A DNA stretch of 64,000 bases from positions 157,996,331-158,060,330 of the forward strand of contig CM040118.1 of the NCBI GenBank assembly GCA_022559845.1, in the 5' to 3' direction. Source of the DNA: Amorphophallus konjac. Taxonomy: Eukaryota; Streptophyta; Magnoliopsida; Alismatales; Araceae. How positions within the stretch are numbered: position 1 is the stretch's first letter; every line of letters starts with the position of its first letter. The notes beneath the pieces are model-generated. The model did no database searches, was not told where the DNA came from, and saw only the letters and a list, made by a program, of their open reading frames with translations. The translations under genes were made by a program, and so were the position numbers. This document shows positions 22,406-34,017 of this stretch, piece by piece.

Positions 22406-24001
22406 CTAATTTTTGACAACATTCAAATCATCATCTTTCACAAAAAAGTAATCATACTTAACATTTCCAGATTTGCCAAAGTGATGGGGGGAAACATGTG
22501 GCATTATAATTTTCTGTCTCATTGGCTCTACTGGTTTGTGTATGAGAGCATGACGTGTTGAGTGAAAACTCATTTTCTTCATGAGTGACCAGTATTGTGA
22601 CTTTGTGTGACCTTTTTTACCACAATGATTACAATGTATGGAAGATTTTATGGTGAATGCTTTCTTTACATTTTTCAAACCAGCCTGATTTCTACATGTT
22701 CTTAAATCATCATTTTTCATAATGAAACAATTATGCATCATGTGTCCAAGTTTTCCACAATAGAGACAAGTAGAATTTCTTTTCTTGGATGCATGGGGTT
22801 TCACATGAATGGTTTTAGCACGAACCTTTTGGACATCCACACTCTTTTTCAGATTTGGTTGAGTTCTAGACATGGTGTGTTGCTGGGTGTGAGATGTGGA
22901 GGTACTAGGTATACATGTGATGTGGACAAATGAGGTATGTAACTTATTTTCAAATTTCTTTTTCTTCACAGGATTATATCCCAGTCCTTTTTAAAAATTC
23001 ACTTTCATTCCCAGCAATTTGTCCAAATTATCTTTGCCATCTACAAATTTAGATAGCGAATCATTCAAGTCAAGAATTTCAGATTCAAGAGATGCAACAT
23101 ACAATTCATAGGAAGCCACCTTATTTTCACACGAATTGACTTGTTCATGTAAGGTAGCATTGATGGTTTTATGACTTTCTATTTCTTGCAACAAAGCATA
23201 TACTTTTTCAGATTCATCAATATTCACAAATTTTCCTTTTTCAAAAGTAAGCAATCTTTCAGAAATGGTTCTATTCAATTCTTTCAGTTTCTTATTTTCC
23301 ATTTCAAGATTTTTATCATGAGAAAACTCATTTTGACCATTGTTCATAAGACTTACTCTCTCTCTCAACTCTTCGTTTTCATTTCTCAAAGAAGAAATTT
23401 GATCTTTGTGAATTTCAATGTCGAACACATGACCATCAATCAATTTCTTCAAGTGTGAGCATTCTTTACATGGAGAATCGCATTTATTTTGTCCAACATT
23501 CTTTTTTAATTTTTTATTTTCAGACTTAACCCTCTCATATTTATCAGCAAGCTCATCATATGCAATCAATAACTACTCATAGCTAAATTCATCTTCATTA
23601 TCAGAATCAGAATTTACCTTTGAGCTTGATTCAACTTGCTGATCGCTCCCTTGTTCACTCGTGCCTTCTACAAGGCATCTGTCTTTGTGCTCTTCCTTGA
23701 TGTCTGCCAATCCATCTAGTATTTCCTTCGCGGATCTGCAATGGGATACAAAGGGGAAATAGTTAGAATCAACTACAGTAATAAGCAACTTCAAAACCAA
23801 GCAAATTTGATCATGTTTGCATTTTTGATTTTCAGTCCAGACATTTTTGTCTTTAGGCAATTCATGATGACCATGTGAAATAAGCTTCCATAGCTTAGGG
23901 TCATATGAATTGACTAGACTAAACATTCTACCTAACCACAAATCAAGGTTACAGCCATCAAACACTGGTGGAGAAGTCAAAGTGTACATCATGGTACTCA
24001 T
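22406..24001 (-). pseudogene. gag: gag of element C, Sirevirus type (two stops)
   Basis: One reading frame on the - strand from ATG at 24001. The N-terminal part (codons 1-142) fits copia gag (PPVFDGCNLDLWLGRM, then an acidic Ser-rich stretch). TAG at 23573-23575 interrupts it. The next 190 codons form a long coiled coil (KYERVKSENKKLKKN and similar heptads) with a CKEC pair. TAA at 22991-22993 is the second stop. The last part has knuckles: CLYCGKLGHMMHNC is intact, CNHCGKKGHTKSQY has lost the last Cys, and a third (HFGKSGNVKYDY) is eroded. Just past the end, other frames show GPKMVWVPKK, the usual Sirevirus gag-pol link. The protein would build virus-like particles. Pol is absent. Confidence 0.88.
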
Positions 24002-24048
24002 TGATCCGGATCACTCTAGATCGTTAGATCTATGAAATTAGAGCCTTA

Positions 24049-24060
24049 GCTCTGATACCA
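24049..24060 (-). other. Primer binding site of element C
   Basis: TGGTATCAGAGC on the - strand two bases from the LTR end, followed by TAAGGCTC. Initiator tRNA-Met type. Confidence 0.9.
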
Positions 24061-24062
24061 AT

Positions 24063-26611
24063 TGTTGGGTCCCACGATCAATGACACCCAAGAGGGGGGT
24101 GAATTGGGTAATTACAAATTTTAAGGAAACTCCTTTCCTTTTAACAAGTGCAATGAAACAATAATTAAAACATCAAATCTGTTGAACTGGCAAGTTAGAT
24201 TACAACCTACACTAACCCCCACACTAGAAGACAAGACGAATGTTGCGTGGTGGATTAAACTCCTTAAAACAAGATTAAGGAAGTTGATTAAGTCAAGAAA
24301 TAGATTCTCTCAATCTCACCATTCCCACACGATCATATAAAAAGATTCAACAATCAAACCAAGCCAACGCGCAAAGTAAACCACAATGCACAGGGATTTT
24401 AAGGTGGTTCGGGACCACGACGGGCTCCCTACGTCCACCCCTCACCAAACTAGGTGAGGCTTCACTCGGGGATAAATCCCCAAATGGAGATGACGCTCCA
24501 ACCACACACGCAGGACGATGCCTGCACACACACACGGGGACGTGCCCCAGTACACACACACACACACGGAGACGATGTCTCCAACACGATCCAACAAATG
24601 GATCCACCAACACACACACACGCTGCCACAAGTGCAGTAATCCACACACTAAGAACGAAGACACACACACACACACACACGTAGATCTAGTAAGATCCAC
24701 GCACCGACACATGAATCAGACGTGACACACACACATGACCATGGATCCAGATGATCCACACACACACAAATGCTTAGAGTTTATGAGAAATACAAATACG
24801 ACACTCAAAGCATGATGACAGCGAGGCTTAGTTTAGAAATCCCCTGATTTGGCTTCTCTTTGAATGTATGCTGCTGATTTAGAACGTAGCTTCAATCTTC
24901 ACTTAATTGGAGCTTCTGTCTGTGCTTGATTGGCTCTTCTTCTTTCTAGTTTGCTTGGCTTTCTCTTCTTGGGAGGAGGTTGGCTTTAGATCTTCCTTGA
25001 ATCACCTTGGAGATAGATGAACGATCTTTGCTCAAATGACATGATGGCTTGATTCTCCACGCAGCTTCCAGTTGGGGATCGATTGGAAACTTGTTTACAG
25101 CTTGTTCCCTTCACATTCACGCTCACAACATGGTGGAAGAAGCCCTGGAGCTGCTACCTGCGACCTACACACACAAGAATAGAAGAAAAAATAGTTTTCA
25201 GATCTCACTTGGTTCCTCCTTAGGGTTTACAACCCACTAAGATGTATTTATGTGTTTAGGACGGTCAAGAGACAGCCTAGGGACCAGATCCACATATCCT
25301 GGAGTGATTTGGGGATTTTGGACCGGATTTAGAATACTTTTGGCGCGCTTATACGAAGGTCGTATTTGACGACGCCGCCCCGTACCAGAAATGGTCGACC
25401 CTTGGGGTCGACCCTCAGGCAAACAGAACCCCAACAGAACCATTTTCATGTTCTGTTTTACAGGGGTCGACCCCAGGGGTCGACCCTCGGGCTAACAGAA
25501 CCAAATTTTGGTTCTGGTTTACTGGGGTCGACCCTTCCAGTGGGCGACCCCAGGGGTCGACCCCTTTGGGCAGGGTGCTGAAAAACTGTTCTGTTTTGGA
25601 CAGAACCTAAGAGGGTCGACCCATGGGGTCGACCCCTTCTTGTTTGGGTCTGAAAAATAGCTAAAACCTCTATCAAATCAATGGGAAATAATTAATTAAA
25701 TATTACCATAATCCCATGAAGATCAACCATGATTTTTCATCCTTAAAAACATGATAAAGCAAGAGGTTAGATCAAAATCAAAATATATGGTTATGCATTA
25801 ACATATGAAGCTAGCTTTGAGACCGAGACCCAAATGACATGAAGTATGATTATGAAAGCATTAGCATGAGACGCATAGATGCTTTGATAACATTTTCATT
25901 TTAAGAACCTCCCCAAGAATATGCATAAGACACTTTGAAACCATTAAGTCTTTCACTATCCAATGAAGTCAATTGAGAGCACGACTAATAAATCACTCCC
26001 AATCTAGGCACATGAAAATTCATTTCCAGCTCATGGATACTTACCATGGATTCAAGGGTAGTAACCAAGAGTGGGAGCTTACCATTGACTCCAAAGAAGT
26101 TTTGGCAAAGTGAAACTTACACATTATATCAGAGTATTGATCATGCATTTGAAGGGGCATTTCTAATACAAATCAATCAAACCTCATATGAGTTCCAACT
26201 TCAGTCCAGAGCAACATGTATCCAATCATCATTGAGTCATGATTTTGTATGAGTGAGAGGGAGATGATGATCCTTTCAACAAAGACAAACAATGAAGTGG
26301 AGATGATTTTACACAATGACAAGCAACCAATTCATATCAACGAATACTCAATGAATACTCAATGAATCTACATTAGTATGGGCAAAAAGAACAAGAACAT
26401 TAGTCTTAACATTCCCACACTAAAATGTGCATGAAGGCGCATGCATTCTAGCCCAGTAGTAGTACCTGCAAAGCAAGATATCAACATGTGAGTTCATTTG
26501 TCATGACGACGAGTTCATTTATCATGAAGACATTTTCCATAGATCACTCACACATCAAAACCATTATCATCACACATGAAGTTTAGTTATCATCAAAACC
26601 ATAGCTCAACA
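24063..26611 (-). repeat. 5' LTR of element C
   Basis: 2549 bases, highly similar to 16194-18711. TATA-like box at 25241-25254. The palindrome array is listed separately. Confidence 0.9.
25391..25636. repeat. GGGTCGACCC palindrome array, element C 5' LTR
   Basis: Eight exact GGTCGACC cores and one broken copy (GGGCGACCCC). A 21-base near-perfect palindrome of the CAGAACC/GGTTCTG type stands at 25496-25516. Because of the palindromes both strands give repeats of GRPxGSTL-like residues when translated; this is not a protein. Confidence 0.88.
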
Positions 26612-26918
26612 AGAGGGGAGAAAGAGAGCGTGAGAGAATAGAGAGGGAGAGAGGGTGAGAAATGAGAGATGGAGAGAGAGAAAAAGGGGAGGGGGGTTTA
26701 TATAGAAAATCTAGAAATTCCATAAAATACCAAAAATAGAAAAATACACCCCCGCGATCCTCAAAACACGCTGATCGCTGTGGTAACGTCCCGGCGTCGG
26801 AGAACGCAACGGTTCACCCTGCACAGAGTTCTGAAGGAACATTAGGGAAAACACGTGTAAAGTATAAAATACACTCCGAGACACACTAAAAAATATCCGA
26901 AAAATCCGGGGCATTACA
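26612..26918 (-). repeat. 5' LTR of element B, part right of element C
   Basis: Continues the LTR after the AGAGG duplication and matches 10208-10532. It ends GGGGCATTACA at the boundary with element D. TATA box at 26696-26707. Confidence 0.9.
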
Positions 26919-28643
26919 ATTGAAGATGAAGTTGAAGAGCCATAAGTTCAGGGGGAGGTAAATGAGGACTCAGGTAATCAGCTTATCAATATTAGAAATC
27001 TTAGAGATCACCCATTAGAAAATATCATTGGTAATATTAATAAACCCCCTAGAACTAGGTCTCACTTCAGGATTGAAAATGAGCTTAACTCTTTTGCTCT
27101 TGTTTCTCAAATAGAACCCAGAAATATTGATGATGCTTTAAAAGGCAATCATTGGATAAATGCCATGCATTAGGAACTTAGTCAGTTTGAAAGAAACAAA
27201 GTATGGCACCTTGTTCCCAAACCTACACATGGCTCCATCCTAGGTACAAAATGGGTTTTTAGGAATAAAATAGATGAACAGGGAAAAATTGTTAGAAACA
27301 AAGCTAGACTAGTGGCTCAAGGGTATAATCAGGAATTTCGGGTAGACTTTGAAGAGTCTTTTGCCCCTATGGCCAGACTTGAAGCTATTAGGATTCTTCT
27401 TGCATTTGCATGTAGCTTAGGAATAAAGCTTCAGCAGATGGATGTCAAATCTACTTTCTTAAATGACTTAATAAAAGAATAAGTTTTTGTCAAACAACCT
27501 CATGGCTTTGAATGTGTTGATTTCCCTGATTATGTGTACAAATTGGATAAGGCCTTATATGGACTGAAACAGGCTCCCAAGGCCTGGTATGACATGCTGA
27601 CATTATTCCTCACAAGTAAGGGCTTCACAAGAGGTGAGGTTGACCAAACTTTGTTTACTAAAGTAGATAACAAGGATATTCTTATTGTTCAAGTTTATAT
27701 AGATGACATTGTATTTGGTTCAACCAAACCATCTATGGTTGAGGAATTCTCTAATCTAATGACTGACGATTTTGAAATGAGTTTAATGGGTGAGTTGATG
27801 TTTTTCCTTGGACTGCAAATTTGTCAAACCTCAGAAGGAAGCTTCATCACACAGGAAAAGTACATCAAGGATCTCCTGAAGAAATACAAGCTACAAAATC
27901 TCAAGGAAATTGTTACACCAATGGGTACATCAACCAGTCTTGATGCTGACCCAGAAGGTAAATTGGTTGATTCCAAAACCTATCGAGGTATGATCGGATC
28001 CCTGTTGTATTTAACTGCATCTAGACCTGATATTCAATTCTCAGTGTATTTGGGTGCTAGATCTCAAGCTAGTCCTAAGGATTCACACATGAATACAGTC
28101 AAAAGGATTTTTAGATATTTATCTAGCACCTTGGATTTAGGTCTATGGTATCTGGCTAGGTGTGAGTTAGACCTTGTAGCTTACACGGATGCAGACTATG
28201 CAGGGTGTAGGATAGATAAGAAAAGTACTAGTGGATATTGTCAATATCTAGGTGGTTTTCTAGTGTCTTGGGCATCTAAAAAATAGCATAATGTTGCTCT
28301 CTCCATAGTTGAGCCAGAGTATGTTGCTGCAGGGAACTGTGCAGCCCAAGTCATTTGGATTAAGCACCAGCTTATTGACTATCACATTAAACTTAGTTGT
28401 ATTACTATTCTCTGTGACAACACTAGAGCCATATCTCTAACCAAAAATCATGTTCACCATTCCCGGACTAAGCATATTGAAATAAAATACCACTTTCTTA
28501 GAGATGAAGTTAATAAAAAGGAAATTGAATTAAATTTTATTGAGTCTGAAAAATAGATTGCTGACATCTTCACCAAGCCTCTTAATAATGAAAGGTTTAA
28601 ATATTTGAGAAGAGAACTTGGTATGTGTAAATTCTCAGCATAA
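26919..28643 (+). pseudogene. pol: Reverse transcriptase and RNase H of element D (cut by B, five stops)
   Basis: Single reading frame from the element B boundary to TAA at 28641-28643. The start is in the segment between integrase and RT. RT shows GTKWVFRNKIDEQGKIVRNKAR-type sequence, the QMDVKSTFL motif, GFECVDFPDYVYKLDKALYG and the catalytic box VYIDDIVFGST. RNase H shows YTDADYAGCRIDKKSTSGYC and ends at ADIFTKPL. In-frame stops lie near 26946, 27171, 27480, 28284 and 28554. The best open part is 27534-28286 (250 codons). It copied element RNA to DNA in its intact form. The lesions show an old copy. Confidence 0.93.
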
Positions 28644-30468
28644 ATGACAGTCTCTATTTGCTTAAACACATGCTTTTGTCTATAAATGTTGTATATGGTA
28701 CTGTCAGTGTCTACATGGTTGTGTGCTGCTCTTCACTCTCTAACCCATAGGTATATCAAATGATACACTGGGAGAAAGACAGATTATGTCTTTTTGGAAA
28801 CCAACATCATGTGTAGAGGTTCACCTCCACCTAGTACCATGGGTCAATAATGCATACATCTATATTTTGCATATCATTCCATTATGCATGTAGTAAGGGG
28901 GAGTTCATGTTTGACATACCTGTCCATGAGTCTGTGTATTCAATGTTGTGTCTAGCAGTAGTGCATATAGACAGGGGGAGCTTGTGTCAAAAAAATAAAA
29001 AAATATTCTGTCAGTTATGTGCCCTATTTGGTTGGCAACATCTTTGTCCGCTGTATTTTAGTACTGCTCTCTGATCCAACCTGAATATAATACAATCTGG
29101 TCTTCAATTCATTATTCTGAGCTCTGAAATTAAAAAATCTTCTCCTATAAGAATCTTTAATGCACCATAAAATTTGTTTGGTTTAAGTCTAATGAATCAA
29201 AGAATCTAAAGTTTGAACTCAATGAAACGGCTGCAGTTCACATTTTATAGTATTCAACCATATCTTCCATGGTATGTTTTGTAAGGTCTCTCTAAATCTA
29301 AAAATTTAACATTCATGATAATCTTGGTCGAAATCTTGAATTGTGTATTATTTTTAAACATAAAATCTTCAGCAAAATCAAAGGGCATCTATGTTAAAAA
29401 CTATGAATCAATATCCATGAAGGTAGAGCAATGGCAGATTACACTGAGAAACTAGGCTCTTCATCAAAGAAATGAAGATAACCTATGTCATGAAGAGTAC
29501 TGCTATCTCTGATTCAATAGATTGCAGTAATGATTGAAAATTTTATGGGCAGAGCAATGACATTATATGTGGTGAGTAATTAGATCACTTCACCTGAGAC
29601 GTGTTGTGCCTCATGTCAAAAATCACTCTAATGTTATCTCTGTTCAAAATGTCACAGAATGGTTAATTCTACTAAGTAACTAGAGGTACTGGCGTCTAAT
29701 CAACGTGTACCCTTATGTCAAAAGGTATGAATTACACTTGACTGTTCTAAAAAATTATGAGCTGAAAGGAAATGAAAATCATGTTGTCACCCTGTGGTTA
29801 ATAGAAAATAGAAATGTCAAAAGTGTTTAATCTCAATACATGTTATGAGAATTTCCTAAGAATTTCATTGGGTTTGAATGAGTAAGATGAAGTAAGATTG
29901 AACATAACATCACTATGTAGGTCTGATTTATAGCTATTAAATGTAAATGCAACATTAGTCAAAGAGTTCGAATATTGAATTCTACTTTCATCATTCTTAA
30001 ACCAAATCTCTATCAGAGTTGCATTCTGTGACATCTTACAGACAGAAGAATCTACATTTTCTATGCTAAGCTAATGAAGGATGAATCAGATTGTGTTTAT
30101 ATTCATCTTCTGCTCCTCTCTTTTTTGTCTTACTCCCTTCATCTCAAATTTATGTCATTTCCCTGTCAAGCAAAACTTTTCACTATCACTGTTTGTTTGC
30201 TAATGGCAAAGGGGGAGAGATCTTGATGGCAGAATTAGATTTTCTAATTTTGATTCTGGCTGGGGGAGAGATGTTGAGAGAGTCTACCTTGTTTCTGTCT
30301 ATGGGAGAGTCTGCCTTGTTTGTCTATGCATATGCATGTCTGCATGTCTGTCAATGCATATCTGTCACTTATTGCACTTGACTGTGATATTTGCATATTC
30401 TGACTCATAAAGTAATAAGTGTTGCCATCAAAATATAGTAGCGTTGCCATCATCAAAAAGGGGGAGAA
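28644..30468 (+). other. Element D 3' non-coding region, repeated polypurine tracts
   Basis: 1.8 kb between the pol end and the 3' LTR. Polypurine tracts of the AGGGGGAG kind stand near 28896, 28970, 30206 and 30258, with the functional tract AAAAAGGGGGAGAA at 30455-30468. A block at 29588-29770 matches element C (CACCTGAGACGTG at 29591-29603, CTGTTCAAAATG further on). No coding region recognised. Confidence 0.75.
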
Positions 30469-30597
30469 TGTTGTGTCTCCTCTAATTTTGATGTCTAGTT
30501 TTGATGATGGCAATAGTGCTTTTGATCTTAGTTTGACTCTGGCAACATTGTTACCTTAAAGCTTTTACTTTAGTCAAAATGAGTTTTTGTGCATATG

Positions 30598-31320
30598 AAG
30601 GTCGATGCATGTTGCTCATCAAGGTCGATGCATGCTCATAGTGTTGCATATAAAGGTCAGTGCATATGTCCATTTCAATTCTGAAGGTTGATGCATGCAC
30701 AGAGTTATCGCTTAGAAAGGTCGATGCACATGTAGAAGTATTGCATTGAAAGGTCGATGCACATGTGAAGTCTTGCACTAGAAGGTCGATGCACATGTGA
30801 AGTCCTGCACTAGAAGTTCGATGCTAGTGAGCTAGCCACTCTTGTATAGGTCGATGCATGTGTAGAAGGTTTGCAGCACAGGTCAATGCATGTTTCAATA
30901 AGGTCGATGCTAGTAAGTCAGCAACTGTTGCACAAGTCGATGCATGTGTAGAAGGTTTGTAGCATAGGTCAATGCATGTTTCAATAAGGTCGATGCTAGT
31001 AAGTCAGCGACTACTGCATAAGTCGATGCATGTGCAAAAGGATTGTTGCGTAGGTCTATGCATGTGTTAGTAAGGTCGATGCTAGTGAGATAGCAACTGA
31101 AGGTCAAGTCTATGCATGTCTCAGTAAGGTCGATGCTATTAAGCTAGCTACTGCAGCATAAGTCTATGCATGTTAAAATTGGGTCGATGCTTGTTAGTTA
31201 TTATTCTCAAGGTCGATGCACCTTGCGCATTTACCATAAGGTAAGGTTGATGCATCTTCATTTCAAGTCAGTGCGTCTGACATTGAAAGTCTACATATAT
31301 ATCTCTAAGGTCGATGTTGT
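30598..31320. repeat. GGTCGATGCATG repeat array in element D LTR
   Basis: About two dozen copies of AAGGTCGATGCATG or close variants (AAGTCTATGCATG, GGTCAATGCATG, GGTCGATGCTAGT), spaced 20-45 bases. Each contains the palindrome ATGCAT or a remnant. Around 30848-31020 a higher-order repeat of roughly 87 bases is visible. The array lies upstream of the TATA box, as in the C-type LTRs. Confidence 0.85.
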
Positions 31321-31788
31321 TATTCTGACCAGCTACATATGTTAGTTATACAGTCTGATATATATCGTTTATGCATCGATGCTCTTGAAGTATCTTATGC
31401 AGACACTTAGATAAATTGCCTAAATTCATGAAGCATCTGAAATTGCATTTGCTAACAACTGTTACATGCTTTATTAAACTCATAAATCTTGGATTATGTT
31501 TTGAATAGAAAAAGGAAGAACCAGCCCAGTTCTATGATCGAACACCTGGGTGGCATAAAGGCAGTCTGTATCAATCTCACGTGGAACTTAAAGTGTGTCA
31601 GATTAAAGGCATGTGATCCAAGGTAGGGAGAAGAATAAATATCCTGCCATGTGGATCATCACATCTTCCACAACTGACACGTGGCCCCTCGAAGTGCAAG
31701 TTTTGGATAAATCTGTTTTGAGCGTGAGTGTGTCTTCCACGCGCCCAAAATTCAAAAAGCTTAGGGGACCACCTGTATCAGCCTGCGC

Positions 31789-31799
31789 CTATAAAAAGG
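31789..31799 (+). promoter_or_regulatory. TATA box of element D LTR
   Basis: CTATAAAAAGG, about 1320 bases into the LTR, followed by an A/G-rich leader with AGAAGAAG-type repeats. The LTR of element I has a matching arrangement near 63883. Confidence 0.75.
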
Positions 31800-32849
31800 A
31801 GATCGAGACGAAGAAGAAGCAGCACAATACAGCAGAAGAGCAGAAGAGTTCAAAGAGGCTGAGAAGAGTTAGAGTCAGAGAGGAGATCGAGAGAAAGAGC
31901 ATGCTGCAAAGTATAGAGAGAAAAATAGAGTGCTGTAAGATGGTGAAGATCGTTTGAGTGAGAAGATAGTTTGAGTGGAGATGTTGCTATCTTGACTCCT
32001 GGATCAGATCCAGAGTCAATTTTCTCTGTAGTGAGCTATATTGTTTCTTTTCATTATCATTTTAGTTTTCTGTTTGTTTTTGACATCATTCATAAGCTGT
32101 GTATCAGCGGTCAGCAAGCTGTGAAGCTCAGTAGGTTAAGCAGTGAACCAGCGGTCTTAGCAAGCTATAATGCTCAGTGATTTGTAGGGATTCGATCCCC
32201 AAAGCTGTGGATCAGAAGTTTAAGCTGTTAGTCAGCTGTAAGCCTTACTCGATTGAGTAAGGGGTGGAAGTAGATCTCAAGGTTGAGATCGAACAACCTT
32301 AAAATTGATTTGACTTGTGTGTGATTGAATTTTTCATCACTACGAATATATGAATGGTTAGGATCATCAACTACTATTTCCTAACCAATTCATACGATTC
32401 ATCTGTTGCATTCATTCAAATTCTACATCTGTCTGCTTGAACATATTCTGAATCTAACTGCATTGATTCATCTTAAACTGTCATTGCTGTGAATTACTTG
32501 ATAGACTTACTTTCTTTATCTATCTTCTTCAACTCAATGGTATATAAAATTGGTTCAGTTAGAAGGATAGATTTCATCTATCTGGAAAACTGACCTTTGC
32601 GTGAGGAGATTTTCTAATCGACCCTCCGCCAGGTACTATACTGAGTTGAGTGATCAATTGCTTTGGTGTTTACTGTGATCTGCAGCAACTTCATAGTAGA
32701 TTATCTTGCTAATAATTCATATTGATCTCAGTGTTTCTGTTCACAGTAGTTTACGTTAATTCCACACTGTTATTCACTACTGTAGAAATTTTAATTTGGG
32801 GTAGATCTATTCACCCACCCTCTAGATATGATAGTTATCTGACTCAACA

Positions 32850-33179
32850 TTACCCGCTCCTAACAGCTACCAACTGCGACCCATAATCTCTCAAAGATCA
32901 CTTCTCGTGAACCACGATCTCATCTGAGGACACAGCTTCCAATGCAAGTCAGGCACCAAGCGACCGACTCCAGACTCGTATCCTCAACCACTGTCAGGTG
33001 ACTTCCTTAGAAACCTTATCCAGGTCTAGAACCAAAACACCTGACATGGCTTCCAACGAATGAACCGGGTACTCACGTGGCAAACTTGCCAACATGTTTC
33101 CCTAACTCTCTACCTGCCAGTGCCACAACCCACAATACCTCAAGCATCGGCATGGCAACAACACGTCTCACACAACCGG
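32850..33179 (-). mobile_element. Fragment E: B-like internal region, host of elements D and F
   Basis: Similar to element B internal sequence around 11640-11830 in the same orientation: shared words include TATCCAGG, TGACATGGCTTCCA, GGGTACTCA and CCTGCCAGTGCCA. It is the only sequence between the end of D and the start of F, so both apparently inserted into an older B-type element. The last five bases (ACCGG, 33175-33179) would be the target duplication of F. Confidence 0.7.
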
Positions 33180-34017
33180 TGTGACGACCTAGGAGATCCG
33201 GATACCGATAAACCGATATCATCGATTTACTGATACCAAGAGCTCGGGGAGGCCACCCAAGAGCTGATGAGGCCCCGTAAGGGTTTGTGAGTGTTTGTCG
33301 AGGGGATGCATAACGAATAGAAATTACACGCGCAATATAATGAAAACATTCATTTGAACTTTAAACGGAAGCAATTAAATATATCGGAGTGGTAAATTTA
33401 TACAAGTAGTCCATATCCATATATCACAAGTCCCACACTGTACAATGGTCAAAATAAAGAACTACACGGGACATACCCCGGCCAAAAGAAGAAAGAAGAC
33501 AGACTGACTACTAACCGACCATTGACAGACCACTGCTGGTTCTAAGACTTTTCGCCAAAAGCATGAGAAAATCCTGCAGTCGGTTGCTCCGCCTCACCTG
33601 AAAAAGGAAGGGGTGAGTCTCACAACAGAGACTCAGTAGGGTTCACAGGGATCCCTAACTTGCAACTAACTAAAGGAAAGTAGTAAAGCATGCATTGGCA
33701 TAAATAAAAGACAATCTAGTAAAGTTGTAAAATTATCTAATTAATTTAAGAACCGCTAACTAATATGCCAATTGTAATTTAAATGCGAGTACTCGAAATC
33801 TAGCAATAGACAATAACTCAATCATTCCCAAGTGACAAGAGAGAGAAGGAGAGGAGATCCACTAGAAGAAGAAACCAGAAGCGTCCACTGACAGCATACA
33901 CTGCGTCTCAAGCATCTACGTAAGCCTGATCATAGCAAGCGAGACGCGTAACAATACCAGAAACAAGTAACTAGTCAGAGTAACACTCGTTAGTGTCAGT
34001 CCAAGCCTCTGACCACG
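33180..34017 (-). repeat. Element F LTR 1, left part
   Basis: Begins TGTGACGACC and matches 43054, 49595 and 53735 onward. No primer site precedes it, so this is the outer (3') LTR of the array. It ends with CCACG (34013-34017), the target duplication of element G. The conserved CAGGTGAGGC/hairpin block is at 33589-33634. Confidence 0.9.
33589..33634 (-). repeat. Conserved LTR hairpin with CAGGTGAGGC motif, element F copy
   Basis: GAGTCTC/GAGACTC with a 6-base loop (33615-33634) beside TTTTCAGGTGAGGCGG (33589-33604, - strand). Same arrangement as 13458-13502 in element B and in the other F LTRs. It lies about 410 bases before the LTR's 3' end. Confidence 0.7.

Larger units (their letters stand above)
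16194..26611 (-). mobile_element. Element C: gag-only Sirevirus-like copia element inserted in element B
   Basis: Full-length - strand element of 10.4 kb flanked by a perfect 5-base target duplication AGAGG (16189-16193 and 26612-26616). LTRs 16194-18711 and 24063-26611 begin TGTTGAGC and end CCCAACA on the - strand. The primer site is at 24049-24060. Gag with a long coiled coil and zinc knuckles is typical of the Sirevirus (SIRE/Maximus) branch of copia. No protease, integrase or RT remains: gag passes at about 22200 into a 3.5 kb non-coding region with repeated polypurine tracts, also a Sirevirus trait. The element is non-autonomous. Confidence 0.9.
8842..26918 (-). mobile_element. Element B: non-coding Ty3-like LTR element, split by A and C
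   Basis: On the - strand: 5' LTR 13155-16193 plus 26612-26918, primer site 13141-13152, internal region 10550-13140, polypurine tract 10533-10549, 3' LTR 8842-10532 and beyond the window. The LTR is about 3.35 kb once element C is removed. The internal region of 2.6 kb has no recognisable gag or pol, so this is a large non-autonomous derivative. Its polypurine tract, primer site and an LTR core resemble element F, so B and F are probably one lineage. B interrupts the pol gene of element D, which resumes at 26919. Elements A and C are later insertions in its two LTRs. Confidence 0.85.
26919..32849 (+). mobile_element. Element D: Sirevirus-like copia element (right half)
   Basis: Pol remnant, long 3' non-coding region, polypurine tract and 3' LTR on the + strand. 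Its left half is displaced beyond the window by element B, which inserted in pol. The RT and RNase H order and motifs (QMDVKS, ALYGLKQAPKAWY, VYIDDIVFGST) are copia; the long region after pol with repeated tracts fits the Sirevirus branch. The LTR ends CTCAACA at 32849. The expected target duplication TTACC (32850-32854) has its partner off the window. Confidence 0.9.
30469..32849 (+). repeat. 3' LTR of element D
   Basis: Begins TGTTGTGTCTCC after the polypurine tract and ends CTCAACA; 2381 bases. A short-repeat array occupies 30598-31320, with a TATA box at 31789-31799. The ORF at 31613-31957 spans the TATA box and transcription start and is not a credible gene. Confidence 0.88.

Noticed and set aside
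25366..25676. Repeated GRPxGSTL peptide on both strands
   Set aside because: Arises because GGGTCGACCC is palindromic; no start context or homologous protein.
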